Source of the DNA: Rhizobium sp. R634
GTDB taxonomy: Bacteria > Pseudomonadota > Alphaproteobacteria > Rhizobiales > Rhizobiaceae
DNA: 64,000 bases
Reading direction: 5' to 3'
NCBI RefSeq assembly: GCF_002211305.1
Contig: NZ_LOKW01000026.1
Coordinates: 1 to 64,000, forward strand
Below, piece by piece: positions 25,908 to 34,994 of the stretch. Below the pieces are notes generated by a model. It did not search any database. It was not told where the DNA came from and saw only the letters and a program-made list of their open reading frames with translations. A program made the translations under genes and the position numbers. Numbering within the stretch: position 1 is the first letter of the stretch; every line of letters starts with the position of its first letter.

Positions 25908-26747
25908 CTACTCAGCCACGAGTGCTCTTTCAATGGCCTTGGCCGCCTGCCAGATCTCCTCCATCCGCTCCAGGCTCGCCGCCTCCAGCGTCTCGCCTTC
26001 TGCATCAAGAACCTGCTCGATGTGATTGAACCGACGCCGGAATTTCGTATTCGTTCCGCGCAGCGCCTGCTCCGGATTGGCCTTCACATGCCGGCCGATA
26101 TTGACGACGGCGAAGATCAGGTCGCCGAGTTCGTCGCTGACTTTCGCCCGGTCACCTTCTCTCAGCGCCACCCGCAGCTCACCAATCTCTTCCTCGATCT
26201 TGTCGAGGATCGGTTCCGGCGCCGACCAGTCGAATCCCACCTTGGCGGCGCGTTCCTGCAGCTTCAGCGCTTCCGTCAAGGCCGGGAAGCTGCGCTGGAC
26301 GGAACCCAAGAAACCGCCTTCGAAGTCCTCGGTGATGCCGCGTCTTGCTCGGCGCTCGGCGCGCTCGCGTTTTTCCGCCTGCTTGATCTCGTCCCATTGG
26401 ATTTTCACGGCGTCGGGCGTATCTGCTTCCGACCGCGCGAAGACGTGCGGGTGGCGGCGGATCATCTTGGTGGTGATAGCGTTGACGACGTCGCCGAAGG
26501 AGAACTCGCCGGCTTCTTCGGCCATGCGGGCATGGAAGACCACTTGCAGCAGCAGGTCGCCCAGCTCGTCGCAGAGGTCGTCCATATCGCCGCGCTCGAT
26601 CGCGTCGGAAACCTCATAGGCCTCCTCGATCGTATAGGGCTTGATCGTCTGAAAATTCTGCTCGATGTCCCAGGGGCAGCCGGTCTCGGGATGGCGCAAT
26701 GCCGCCATGATCTCGATCAGCCGCGAAATGTCTTTTGAAGGTTCCAT
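25908..26747 (-). CDS. mazG: Nucleoside triphosphate pyrophosphohydrolase MazG
   Basis: 279-residue two-domain MazG that hydrolyses NTPs/dNTPs to the monophosphate and PPi, cleaning the nucleotide pool. Domain 1 (about residues 10-115) has WDIEQNFQTIKPYTIEEAYEV and DDLCDELGDLLLQVVFHARM (ExxE...ExxD metal site); domain 2 (about 150-270) has KIEEEIGELRVALREGD and VSDELGDLIFAVVNIGRH. Start at 26747 (MEPSKD) rather than the longer frame from 26771. The neighbouring deaminase gene ends 20 bases upstream on the same strand, so they may form an operon. Confidence 0.94.
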   Translation of the reverse strand: MEPSKDISRLIEIMAALRHPETGCPWDIEQNFQTIKPYTIEEAYEVSDAIERGDMDDLCDELGDLLLQVVFHARMAEEAGEFSFGDVVNAITTKMIRRHPHVFARSEADTPDAVKIQWDEIKQAEKRERAERRARRGITEDFEGGFLGSVQRSFPALTEALKLQERAAKVGFDWSAPEPILDKIEEEIGELRVALREGDRAKVSDELGDLIFAVVNIGRHVKANPEQALRGTNTKFRRRFNHIEQVLDAEGETLEAASLERMEEIWQAAKAIERALVAE

Positions 26748-26767
26748 GGTGCCTCGGTTCAGCATCC

Positions 26768-27355
26768 TCAATTGAGGGGAATATCGTTGGCGCTCTTTGA
26801 CGATTGGTAGCTGGTGGAAAGCGCATCGTAGCGCGCCTTGATGCGGACGGTCTGCGCCTTCAGCGCCTCTCTCAGTTGAGCGTCTTCGGTCTCGACGAGA
26901 TCGGCGATGGCAAAGCTGTTCCAGAAGGCGTTCTGCCTGCGATAGCCGCCGGGTTCAAGCCCGAAGACCTCCTTCAGGATCTTCAGGTCGTGCGGAATGG
27001 CAAACGCGTCGCGGGAATCTTCGTGGCTGAAAAAATAGTAGAAGTTGTCGAAGCCCGCCCAGGTGATCGCTGACATGCACATGGTGCAGGGTTCGTGGGT
27101 GGAAAGGAAGATTAGATCCTTGGTCGCCGGCTTGTCGCCAAGTTCGTAGAAGCGCTTCAGCGTGTGCACCTCGCCATGCCAGAGCGGATTGTCCAACTCG
27201 CTATTGGTCTCGGCGACAACGAGCGACAGGTCGGATTTGCGCAGGATCGCCGCGCCGAACACCTTGTTGCCCAAGGAAACGCCGCGCTCGGTCAGTGGCA
27301 GGATATCATCTTCGATGACCGAAAGCAGGCGAGAGGCGATCGTCTTGTCAGGCAT
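26768..27355 (-). CDS. Cytidine/nucleoside deaminase-fold protein
   Basis: 195-residue zinc deaminase of the CDA superfamily. The metal site is visible as HGEVH (His plus catalytic Glu) and PCTMCM (two Cys). The C terminus is longer than in tRNA adenosine deaminase TadA and less basic, and the segment TSYQSSKSANDIPLN is not diagnostic. The substrate is unknown; guanine, cytosine or related bases are possible. Proximity to mazG fits nucleotide clean-up (inference). Confidence 0.8.
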   Translation of the reverse strand: MPDKTIASRLLSVIEDDILPLTERGVSLGNKVFGAAILRKSDLSLVVAETNSELDNPLWHGEVHTLKRFYELGDKPATKDLIFLSTHEPCTMCMSAITWAGFDNFYYFFSHEDSRDAFAIPHDLKILKEVFGLEPGGYRRQNAFWNSFAIADLVETEDAQLREALKAQTVRIKARYDALSTSYQSSKSANDIPLN

Positions 27356-27617
27356 TGATATCTCCGGTTTTCCCTCAGTCTACCGCCTCGGCGGCGCAAG
27401 TGAAATGCGCCAAACGCCGGTGGACGTCGTTTGCCACAGGCTTTACACTGCGCTGCAGCAAATGCGCGGAGTGTGCTGTTTTGGTCAGCATGGGTGACTT
27501 TTCTCAAATCATTGAGAGGACGAGCAAAAGAATACGCGCATGCTCGGGCTTTCGAATTTCTGTTTCTTCAATCCCTTGCCGATCAAGGGCATATTCTGGC
27601 AACTTCGAAGTGGATTG
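27356..27617. promoter_or_regulatory. Upstream region of the cysG-cysI operon
   Basis: 262 bases between the divergent deaminase and cysG genes. It should hold the sulfur-responsive promoter. An inverted repeat CTCA-N6-TGAG around 27502-27515 is the only candidate operator that I can see; it is weak. No riboswitch was recognised. Confidence 0.35.
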
Positions 27618-29057
27618 ATGATGCCTCCCAGGACTGAACAGCTTTCGGTGTTTCCCGCCTTCTTTCGCGTGGAAGGCCAGAAGACGGCTGTCTTCGGCAA
27701 TGGCGACGAAGCTTTCGCCAAGGTGCGGCTGCTGCTCAATACGCGGGCGCGGATCGTCGCTTATGCCGAGAGGCCGGAAGCCGATTATCATGCCTTCCTC
27801 ATCGCCAATCGCATCGAAACTGTGCGCGCCGGCTTTTCCGCCGAGCAAGTCGAAGGGGCCGCGCTCGTCTTCGCCGCCACCGGCAATGAAGCCGAAGACC
27901 GCGAGATCGTCGATGCCGCCCGTGCCGCGAAAGTTCCGGCCAACGCCGTCGATCAGCCGGATTACTGCGATTTCTTTACCCCGGCGCTGGTCAATCGTGC
28001 CCCTGTTGCCGTCGCAATCGGCACGGAAGGGGCTGGCCCGGTTCTGGCGCAGATGATCCGCGCGCAGATCGATCAGCTTCTTTCCCCTTCGCTCGGGCGC
28101 TTGGCAGCGCTGGCGACGAGCTATCGCAAGGCCGTCGAGCAGCTCATTCCGCGTGGCGTTTCCCGCCGCGTCTTCTGGCGCCGCTTCTTCTCGGGCGCCG
28201 TTGCCGATGCTGTTGCCAACGGCAACCTGCCGCAGGCCCGCCACGCCGCCGATCGGCTGCTGGGATCGATGGACAGGGTCGCGGGCCACGTCTGGCTGGT
28301 CGGCGCCGGTCCGGGCGCCGAGGATCTCCTGACGCTGCGCGCCCAGCGCGTGATGATGGAGGCCGATGTCATCGTCTACGACGCGCTCGTACCGCAGGCG
28401 ATCGTCGATATGGGGCGCCGCGATGCCGAGCGGCTTTCGGTCGGCAAACGCAAGGGCTGCCATTCGAAGTCACAGGAAGAGATCAACGAGCTCCTGGTCG
28501 AGCTCGGTCGCCACGGCAAGCGCGTCGTCCGCCTCAAGTCGGGCGATCCGCTGGTCTATGGCCGGGCAGGGGAAGAGATGGCCGCATTGCGCGCTGCCGG
28601 CATCAGCTATGAGGTCGTGCCCGGCATCACCTCGGCTTTCGCCGCCGCTGCCGATTTCGAGCTGCCGCTGACGCTGCGCGGCGTCGCCTCCTCGCTTGTT
28701 TTCACCACCGGCCATGATCTCACCGGCGACGTGCTGCCCGATTGGGCAAGCCTTGCCGTTTCCGGCGCGACCATCGCCGTCTACATGGGCCGCACGGTTG
28801 CCGCCTCCGTCGCTGAGCGGCTGATGCAGGCCGGCATTCCCGCCGAAACGACAGTCGCCGTCATCGAAAATGCCAGCCGCACTGAGCGCCGCCTGCTGCA
28901 CGGCACGCTTGCCGATCTTCCCGATCTGCAGCACCGCGATGAGTTGACCGGCCCGGTCATGGTCATTATCGGCGATGCCGTCGCGGGCGCCAATTTCGAA
29001 CTGTCCGAGCCGCTGGTGCGTGTGAACGCCCGGCTCGAGGAACTTGCAAGGAGCTGA
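27618..29057 (+). CDS. cysG: Siroheme synthase CysG (multifunctional)
   Basis: 479-residue enzyme making siroheme from uroporphyrinogen III. The N-terminal precorrin-2 dehydrogenase/ferrochelatase part (about residues 1-200) has an NAD fold (TAVFGNGDEAFAKVRLLL) and NAVDQPDYCDFFTPA; the C-terminal SAM uroporphyrinogen methyltransferase (about 215-460) has VWLVGAGPGAEDLLTLRA, RLKSGDPLVYGRAGEE and VVPGITSAFAAAA. Siroheme is the cofactor of CysI encoded downstream. Start at 27618 (MMPPRTEQ); the upstream extension to 27540 is unlikely. First gene of a four-gene operon with 2- to 10-base gaps. Confidence 0.94.
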   Translation: MMPPRTEQLSVFPAFFRVEGQKTAVFGNGDEAFAKVRLLLNTRARIVAYAERPEADYHAFLIANRIETVRAGFSAEQVEGAALVFAATGNEAEDREIVDAARAAKVPANAVDQPDYCDFFTPALVNRAPVAVAIGTEGAGPVLAQMIRAQIDQLLSPSLGRLAALATSYRKAVEQLIPRGVSRRVFWRRFFSGAVADAVANGNLPQARHAADRLLGSMDRVAGHVWLVGAGPGAEDLLTLRAQRVMMEADVIVYDALVPQAIVDMGRRDAERLSVGKRKGCHSKSQEEINELLVELGRHGKRVVRLKSGDPLVYGRAGEEMAALRAAGISYEVVPGITSAFAAAADFELPLTLRGVASSLVFTTGHDLTGDVLPDWASLAVSGATIAVYMGRTVAASVAERLMQAGIPAETTVAVIENASRTERRLLHGTLADLPDLQHRDELTGPVMVIIGDAVAGANFELSEPLVRVNARLEELARS

Positions 29058-29059
29058 AT

Positions 29060-29374
29060 ATGGTAGACAAGGTTCTGACCGCCAACCGGCTGACGGACGG
29101 CATTGCCGTTTGGCTGGATGCGAACGGCAAGTGGTCGACCTCGCTGCAGGAGGCGCTCGTCGCCCGTCACAACGAAGCCGTCGAAGCATTGGAGGCAATC
29201 GGCAAGAAGTCCTATGCCGACAACGAGGTCGTTGACGTCGCCGTCGTCGAAGTTCAGGAAACCAACGGCGTTCTCTGGCCGCTTCGCCTCCGCGAGCGCA
29301 TCCGCGCGCAGGGCCCGACCATGGAATACGCACCGGGCTACGCTCCCGCCGATCCCGAATTCATTGCAGTCTGA
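29060..29374 (+). CDS. DUF2849 protein of the sulfite-reductase operon
   Basis: 104-residue soluble protein of the DUF2849 type (opening KVLTANRLTDGIAVWLD, end MEYAPGYAPADPEFIAV). It starts two bases after the cysG stop and ends eight bases before cysI, so it is translated with them. In alphaproteobacteria this family is almost always found between cysG and cysI; a role as a small accessory or electron-transfer partner of sulfite reductase is plausible but unproven. Confidence 0.85.
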   Translation: MVDKVLTANRLTDGIAVWLDANGKWSTSLQEALVARHNEAVEALEAIGKKSYADNEVVDVAVVEVQETNGVLWPLRLRERIRAQGPTMEYAPGYAPADPEFIAV

Positions 29375-29382
29375 GGAAGACG

Positions 29383-31053
29383 ATGTACCGTTACGACGAA
29401 TTTGATCATGCCTTTGTCACCGAGCGCGTCGAGCAGTTCCGCGACCAGGTTGAGCGCCGCCTTTCCGGCGAGCTTGCCGAGGATGCGTTCAAGCCGCTGC
29501 GCCTGATGAACGGCGTCTACTTGCAGCTTCATGCCTATATGCTGCGCATCGCCATTCCTTATGGAACGCTGAGCGCGTGTCAGATGCGCATGCTTGCCCA
29601 TATTGCCCGCACCTATGACCGCGGCTACGGCCACTTCACCACGCGCCAGAACCTGCAGTTCAACTGGCCGAAGCTGTCGGAAATCCCCGATGCGCTGGCC
29701 GATCTTGCAAGCGTCGAGATGCATGCGCTGCAGACCTCGGGCAACTGCATCAGAAACGTGACGGCGGATCATTTTGCCGGTGCAGCCGCCGACGAAGTCG
29801 CCGATCCCAGACCCTATGCGGAAATCCTGCGCCAGTGGTCGTCGGTCCATCCGGAATTCTCCTTCCTGCCGCGCAAGTTCAAGATCGCCGTCACCGGCGC
29901 CGAGCGCGACCGCGCGGCCATCCAGGTTCATGACATCGGCCTGCACCTGAAGAAGAACGACGAGGGCGAAATCGGTTTTGCCGTCTATGTCGGTGGTGGC
30001 CAGGGCCGCACGCCGATGATCGCCAAGCTGATCCGCGACTTCCTGCCCGAGGAGGATCTGCTCTCCTATACCACGGCGATCGTGCGCGTGTACAATCTGC
30101 ATGGCCGTCGCGACAACAAATACAAGGCCCGCATCAAGATCCTCGTCCACGAGACCGGCGCCGAGGAGCTGGCGCGTCAGGTGGAAGCCGAATTTGCGGC
30201 ACTGAAGGATAGCGAGCTCAAGCTGCCGGAACAGGATGTCGAGGCGATCGCCGCCTATTTCGCGCCGCCGGCTCTGCCCGAGCGTGCCGAGGGCTGGGAA
30301 AATCTCGCCCGCTGGAAGAAGGCCGATCCGGCCTTTGCCCGCTGGGTCCAGCAGAATGTGCAGCCGCACAAGAACCCCGACTACGGCATGGTGACGATCT
30401 CGCTGAAGCCGATCGGCGGCATTCCGGGCGACGCCACCGACGCGCAGATGGAGGCCGTCGCCGATCTCGCCGAGGAATATGCCTTCGACGAAATCCGCGT
30501 CAGCCATGAGCAGAACCTCATCCTGCCGCATGTGGCGCTGGCCGATCTCGAAGCCGTCTATCGCGGCCTCGTCGCCATCAACCTGGCGGAGGCCAATGCC
30601 GGGCTGATTACCGATATCATTGCCTGTCCTGGGCTGGACTATTGCGCGCTCGCCAATGCGCGCTCCATTCCGGTCGCGCAGGAAATCTCCCGCCGCTTCG
30701 GCAATCCCGAACGCCAGGCCGAGATCGGCGAGCTGAAGATCAAGATCTCCGGCTGCATCAATGCCTGCGGCCACCACCATGTCGGCCATATCGGCCTGCT
30801 CGGTGTGGAGAAGAAGGGCGCCGAACTCTACCAGATCACGCTTGGCGGTTCCGGCGACGAACATACCTCGATCGGCGAGATCATCGGCCGCGGCTTCGAG
30901 CCGGACCGCGTGACGGACGCGATCGAGACGATCGTCGACACCTATCTCGGCCTGCGCCTCGATCCGTCCGAAACCTTCCTTGCCGCCTATCGCCGCGTCG
31001 GGCCGCAGCCTTTCAAGGCTGCGCTCTATGGCTCGGCCGCGGAAGCGGCATAA
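29383..31053 (+). CDS. cysI: Assimilatory sulfite reductase, siroheme-Fe4S4 subunit (CysI/Sir)
   Basis: 556-residue siroheme enzyme that reduces sulfite to sulfide with six electrons. The Fe4S4-siroheme ligands are seen as ACPGLDYC (C-x5-C) and SGCINAC (C-x3-C), followed by GHHHVGHIGLLGVEKKG. The N-terminal half has the ferredoxin-like and siroheme-binding repeats (GHFTTRQNLQFNWPKL). No CysJ flavoprotein is adjacent, so the electron donor is probably ferredoxin or another protein. A nitrite reductase is possible from sequence alone, but the cysG/DUF934 setting favours sulfite. Confidence 0.93.
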   Translation: MYRYDEFDHAFVTERVEQFRDQVERRLSGELAEDAFKPLRLMNGVYLQLHAYMLRIAIPYGTLSACQMRMLAHIARTYDRGYGHFTTRQNLQFNWPKLSEIPDALADLASVEMHALQTSGNCIRNVTADHFAGAAADEVADPRPYAEILRQWSSVHPEFSFLPRKFKIAVTGAERDRAAIQVHDIGLHLKKNDEGEIGFAVYVGGGQGRTPMIAKLIRDFLPEEDLLSYTTAIVRVYNLHGRRDNKYKARIKILVHETGAEELARQVEAEFAALKDSELKLPEQDVEAIAAYFAPPALPERAEGWENLARWKKADPAFARWVQQNVQPHKNPDYGMVTISLKPIGGIPGDATDAQMEAVADLAEEYAFDEIRVSHEQNLILPHVALADLEAVYRGLVAINLAEANAGLITDIIACPGLDYCALANARSIPVAQEISRRFGNPERQAEIGELKIKISGCINACGHHHVGHIGLLGVEKKGAELYQITLGGSGDEHTSIGEIIGRGFEPDRVTDAIETIVDTYLGLRLDPSETFLAAYRRVGPQPFKAALYGSAAEAA

Positions 31054-31063
31054 GGAGGCGATG

Positions 31064-31576
31064 ATGACGAAGATCTGGAGAGAAACGGGTTTTGTCGAAA
31101 ACGATCCCTGGGTGATCGAAACCGAAGAGGTGAAGGCGATAGGGGAGCAGAAACAGCTGCTCGGCCTCGACGAGCTGATCGCCAAGGCCGACGAAAGCAA
31201 CGATGTCGGTCTCGGCGTGCTGATCAAGCCGGCCGATGACGTGCGCCGACTGGAGCCCTATCTCGATCGCCTGGCAATCGTCGCTGTCGCCTTTCCGGCC
31301 TTCAATGATGGCCGCGCCTTCAGCCATGCCTCGCTGCTGCGCCAGCGCCTTGGCTACGGCAAGGAACTGCGCGCCGTCGGCGACGTGCTGATCGACCAGG
31401 TCCCGTTGATGCTGCGCGTCGGCATCGACAGCTTCTCGGTCAGCAACGCCACGGCGCTGAAGCGGCTGGCCGAAAACCGTCTTCCCGCCATTCCCCATCA
31501 TTATCAGCCGGCGGTGCGTGACGCCGAAGCCGGCAAGGGCTATAGTTGGCGCCGTCAGGCGAAGCCGGCCGCATAA
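31064..31576 (+). CDS. DUF934 protein (CysH-operon accessory)
   Basis: 170-residue protein of the DUF934 family, found next to assimilatory sulfate/sulfite reduction genes in proteobacteria. Recognisable segments are GVLIKPADDVRRLEPYLDRL, FPAFNDGRAFSHASLLRQRLG and GDVLIDQVPLMLRVGID. Function not established. AAGGAGG at 31052-31058 precedes two ATGs; 31064 gives the better spacing. It closes the operon, and the genes usually following (cysH, cysDN) are absent here. Confidence 0.85.
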   Translation: MTKIWRETGFVENDPWVIETEEVKAIGEQKQLLGLDELIAKADESNDVGLGVLIKPADDVRRLEPYLDRLAIVAVAFPAFNDGRAFSHASLLRQRLGYGKELRAVGDVLIDQVPLMLRVGIDSFSVSNATALKRLAENRLPAIPHHYQPAVRDAEAGKGYSWRRQAKPAA

Positions 31577-31614
31577 GCGACCGATCCGCCGTTTTACGAT
31601 GACGGAACGGTAGC

Positions 31615-32826
31615 ATGAAGACATTCGAAGTGGCGGTGATCGGTGGCGGTCTCGCCGGCATGATTGCTGCGATCTCACTGGCCCGCGGCGGCCGTAGCGT
31701 GGCGCTTGTCGCGCCCCTTGCCGCAAAAGAAGACCGGCGCACCACGGCGCTGATGGATCAGTCTATCCGCTTCCTCGACCGCCTGACGCTCTGGGAAAAG
31801 CTGCGCCCAGCTGCAGCACCGCTCACCAGCATGCGAATCATCGACGGCACTGACCGGCTGCTGCGGGCGCCGACGACCACTTTCCGCGCGGCCGAAGTCG
31901 GCCTCAATGCCTTCGGCTATAATTTCCCCAACAAGACGTTGATCGACGTGCTTGAGGAGGCCGCGTCCGGCGAGGGCAATATCACCCACTTCACCGATAT
32001 GGCCGAATCGATTGACATTGCCCCGAATGCCGTGTCGATCACGCTTGCCGGCGGCGACACGCTCACGGCCGATTTCGCCGTCGGCGCCGACGGCCGCGGT
32101 TCGAAGCTGCGCGAGGCGGCCGATATCGGCGTCCGCAACTGGTCCTATCCGCAATCGGCCATGGTGCTGAATTTCGCGCATTCCCTGCCGCACCAGAATA
32201 TCTCGACGGAATTCCACACCAAGCACGGCCCGTTCACTCAGGTGCCGCTGCCGGGAAATCGCTCCAGCCACGTCTGGGTGCAAGACCCCGCCGAAGCAGC
32301 AAGCCGTATGGAACTGCCCCTTGCCGAACTTGGGCTTCTCGTCGAGGCGCGTATGCAGTCCATGCTCGGCAAAGTGAGCGTCGAGGAAGGCGTCCAGGTC
32401 TGGCCGCTCTCCGGCATGATGGCGCATCGTTTCGGCAAAGGGCGCATCGCGCTGATCGGCGAGGCCGCCCACGTCTTCCCGCCGATCGGAGCGCAGGGGC
32501 TGAATCTCAGCCTGCGCGATATCATGGTGCTGACCGATATCCTTTGCGACAGGACTGAATTGCCGGTGCCGGCCGATGCCGGCGACAGCTTCGACCGCCG
32601 GCGCCGCGCCGATATCATGACGCGCACGGCCAGCGTCGATCTTCTCAACCGCTCGCTGCTTTCGGATTTCCTACCCGTGCAGATGCTACGCGCCGCAGGG
32701 CTCCATATCCTCTCCGCCATTCCGCCGCTGCGCAACATCGTCATGCGCGAGGGGATCGAGCCGGGCCGCGGCTTCCGCCATATTCCCGATTCCCTACGGG
32801 AAAAGCTGAAACGGAAGAAGGCCTGA
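31615..32826 (+). CDS. UbiH/UbiF/VisC/COQ6-family FAD monooxygenase
   Basis: 403-residue flavoprotein hydroxylase. The N-terminal FAD fold VIGGGLAGMIAAISLARGG, the mid motif DFAVGADGRGSKLREAA (DG motif) and GRIALIGEAAHVFPPIGAQGLNLSLRD (GD motif and ubiquinone hydroxylase signature) are all present. It probably hydroxylates the ring of a ubiquinone precursor; which position (C1, C5 or C6) cannot be decided. Its last 33 bases overlap the end of the converging AEC transporter gene. Confidence 0.88.
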   Translation: MKTFEVAVIGGGLAGMIAAISLARGGRSVALVAPLAAKEDRRTTALMDQSIRFLDRLTLWEKLRPAAAPLTSMRIIDGTDRLLRAPTTTFRAAEVGLNAFGYNFPNKTLIDVLEEAASGEGNITHFTDMAESIDIAPNAVSITLAGGDTLTADFAVGADGRGSKLREAADIGVRNWSYPQSAMVLNFAHSLPHQNISTEFHTKHGPFTQVPLPGNRSSHVWVQDPAEAASRMELPLAELGLLVEARMQSMLGKVSVEEGVQVWPLSGMMAHRFGKGRIALIGEAAHVFPPIGAQGLNLSLRDIMVLTDILCDRTELPVPADAGDSFDRRRRADIMTRTASVDLLNRSLLSDFLPVQMLRAAGLHILSAIPPLRNIVMREGIEPGRGFRHIPDSLREKLKRKKA

Positions 32827-33756
32827 GCGGATCGCGATCAGCCAGAGCGAAACACTCACCACCGAAAACACCGTCGTGATCAGGATCGTCGCCGACGCGC
32901 GCTCCTGCCACACGCCGTATTGCTGGCCGATGACGAAGACGTTGGTCGCCGTCGGCAGCGAAGCGAGCAGCACGGCGGCCTGTATCCAGACCGGTTCGAA
33001 ACTGCCGATCGCGGTCAGCGCCAGGAAAACCGCGATCGGATGCAGGATCAGCTTGGCCGGCACGATATAGCCGATCTCCGCCGGGATGCGCTTCAGCGGC
33101 CGGAGCGCCAGCGTCACGCCCATGGCGAAAAGGGCGCAGGGAGCGGCTGCCTGGGCAAGGTAATCGACAAGGCGCAGAAACGCCGGCGGCTGGTCGAGGT
33201 GCAGGGCCGCCACGGCAAAGCCTGCCGCCGTCGATAGGATAAAGGGGTGCAGCGCCACCTTCCGCGCAATATCGGCGGCGAGCCGGCCGGGTGAACGCTT
33301 GTCGCCGCCGGCGACTGCCATCAGCGCCGGCGCCACGATGAAATGCAGCGCGTTTTCGAAGCAGACGATCAGCGCCACCGGCACGGCCGCCCCGTCGCCA
33401 AGTGCCAGGAGCGTTAGGCCCGGTCCCATATAGCCGATATTGCCGTAGGAGCCGGCGAAGGACTGGATGGTGCAGTCGGCGAGCGAATTGCCGCGCAGCA
33501 CGCGGCCGACGACGAAGAGCAGGATGAAGACCGTATAGGTCGCAGCGACATCGGTGACGATGAAATCGACCCGCGTCAGCTCTTCGATTGGCGTGCGCGA
33601 GACGAGTTTGAAGAAGAGAGCAGGCAAGGCGGCGTAGATGATGAAGGTGTTCAGCCAGCCGAGCGCCTCGGCCGGCTGCTTCGTCGCCTTGGCGGCGATG
33701 TAGCCGATCAGAATCAGGCCGAAGAACGGCAGGAGCAGGCTGACGATATCGGCCAA
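32794..33756 (-). CDS. AEC (auxin efflux carrier) family transporter
   Basis: 320-residue integral membrane protein of the AEC family with about ten hydrophobic segments in two halves. Typical pieces are LLLPFFGLILIGYIAAK, GSYGNIGYMGPGLTLLALGD and ALFAMGVTLALRPLK. Bacterial relatives move malonate, malate or other small organic acids or amino acids; no substrate is assigned. It may form a minus-strand unit with ccdA, which is 45 bases upstream. Confidence 0.88.
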   Translation of the reverse strand: MADIVSLLLPFFGLILIGYIAAKATKQPAEALGWLNTFIIYAALPALFFKLVSRTPIEELTRVDFIVTDVAATYTVFILLFVVGRVLRGNSLADCTIQSFAGSYGNIGYMGPGLTLLALGDGAAVPVALIVCFENALHFIVAPALMAVAGGDKRSPGRLAADIARKVALHPFILSTAAGFAVAALHLDQPPAFLRLVDYLAQAAAPCALFAMGVTLALRPLKRIPAEIGYIVPAKLILHPIAVFLALTAIGSFEPVWIQAAVLLASLPTATNVFVIGQQYGVWQERASATILITTVFSVVSVSLWLIAIRSGLLPFQLFP

Positions 33757-33801
33757 AGAGATCTTCCAAAGCGCGGGGATGATTGGCGGGGTAAGAGCTG
33801 T

Positions 33802-34551
33802 TTAGCCGATTTGCATCAGGATCGGAAAGGTCTGCTGGAACCAGATCGCCACATCGCTCACCCAGCCGAACAGGAAGGCGAGGCCGGTGAGGATGAGAAA
33901 GACGCCCATGATCTTCTCGACAGTGCCGAGATGGCGGCGGAAGCGCGACAGAAAACGCATGAAAGCGCCGGAAAAGCCGGCGGCGATCCAGAAGGGAATG
34001 GCGAGACCCAGCGAATAGATGGCGAGCAGTCCGGCGCCGGAGCCGACCGTTTCGCGCGAGGCGGCAACGCCGAGGATGGCGCCGAGCACCGGGCCGATGC
34101 AGGGAGTCCAGCCAAAGGCGAAGGCAAGGCCCATGATATAGGCGCCCGTCAGCGTCGCCGGTTTGCCGCCGCCCTGGAAGCGCGCTTCGCGCGCCAGTAC
34201 GCCGATTCGGAACAGGCCGAGGAAATTCAGCCCCATGACGATAATGATCAGCCCGCCGATCTTGGAGAGCAGGTCGAGATGCTGGCGGAGCGCCATGCCG
34301 ATACTGGAAGCGCCGGCGCCGAGCGCCACGAAAACCGTGGCGAAGCCGAGCGTGAAGAGCAGGGCGGAAAAGAGAATCTCACGCCTGACGTCAGGCGCAA
34401 CCGCAACCGCGCCGCCGCCGCGGAACTGTTCGACCGATATGCCGGCCATGTAGCACAGGTACGGCGGGACGAGGGGAAGCACGCAGGGCGAAAGAAACGA
34501 AAGCGCCCCTGCAATCAACGCGCTCCACAGGGAAATATCGGCAATCGACAC
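33802..34551 (-). CDS. ccdA: CcdA-family thiol-disulfide membrane transporter
   Basis: 249-residue protein with six predicted membrane segments. It carries the two conserved transmembrane cysteines in LSFLSPCVLPLVPPYLCYMAG and FGWTPCIGPVLGAILG. CcdA passes reducing equivalents from cytoplasmic thioredoxin to periplasmic thiol proteins, mainly for cytochrome c maturation. It is the short CcdA form without DsbD periplasmic domains. Confidence 0.92.
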   Translation of the reverse strand: MSIADISLWSALIAGALSFLSPCVLPLVPPYLCYMAGISVEQFRGGGAVAVAPDVRREILFSALLFTLGFATVFVALGAGASSIGMALRQHLDLLSKIGGLIIIVMGLNFLGLFRIGVLAREARFQGGGKPATLTGAYIMGLAFAFGWTPCIGPVLGAILGVAASRETVGSGAGLLAIYSLGLAIPFWIAAGFSGAFMRFLSRFRRHLGTVEKIMGVFLILTGLAFLFGWVSDVAIWFQQTFPILMQIG

Positions 34552-34784
34552 GCATTCTCTCCGGCTGCAAATCTGCGCCCTGTTCCTAGCTTTGCAGCCC
34601 CCTGATTGCCAATCACCTTTTTGCGTGCGCCAGGAATATGGCTTGCCAGCGCAAGCGACATGGCTTGCGCGCGCAAGAAATGTGCCGATCGCCGAAAAAA
34701 GCCAAATTTTTCGGTTGACCGCAATGGGTCGCCTGCCTATGTTCCGCCCACTTCCAGCCGGGGTGCTTCACACCCGCGGAGCGG

Positions 34785-34860
34785 GAGAGCGTAGCTCAGC
34801 CGGTAGAGCAACTGACTTTTAATCAGTAGGTCTCGGGTTCGAACCCCGACGCTCTCACCA
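34785..34860 (+). tRNA. tRNA-Lys (anticodon TTT)
   Basis: 76-base cloverleaf. The acceptor arm GAGAGCG (34785-34791) pairs with CGCTCTC (34850-34856), with discriminator A and encoded CCA at 34858-34860. The anticodon arm is ACTGA/TCAGT with loop CTTTTAA (anticodon TTT), and the T loop GGTTCGAACCCC is perfect. Its 3' half is not duplicated nearby, so there is no sign of an integrated element using it as an attachment site. Confidence 0.97.
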
Positions 34861-34994
34861 TAAGTTCCAATGTCTTCTTATTTTAAGAAAAGCGCTGAGC
34901 TGGATAGAGCAGCGAAGATCCCTGGATGCGGTGGGTGAAAGCCCGCGTCTACTGCTATCTCGACCGGAAAAGGATGGTCGGCAGCCGCGCTTGG
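34861..34994. other. Gap between tRNA-Lys and a small membrane-protein gene
   Basis: 134 bases, AT-rich just after the tRNA (34868-34890). No gene, and no clear terminator beyond a weak CGCTG/CAGCG inverted repeat at about 34892-34913. Confidence 0.35.

Noticed and set aside
25419..26738. 439-codon plus-strand frame
   Set aside because: Crosses the end of hflX and an intergenic repeat and runs antisense to mazG.
27356..27617. Riboswitch upstream of cysG
   Set aside because: No SAM-II, cobalamin or other known aptamer core was recognised in the sequence.
29338..31227. 629-codon minus-strand frame
   Set aside because: Antisense to cysI; no motif and shadow-like composition.
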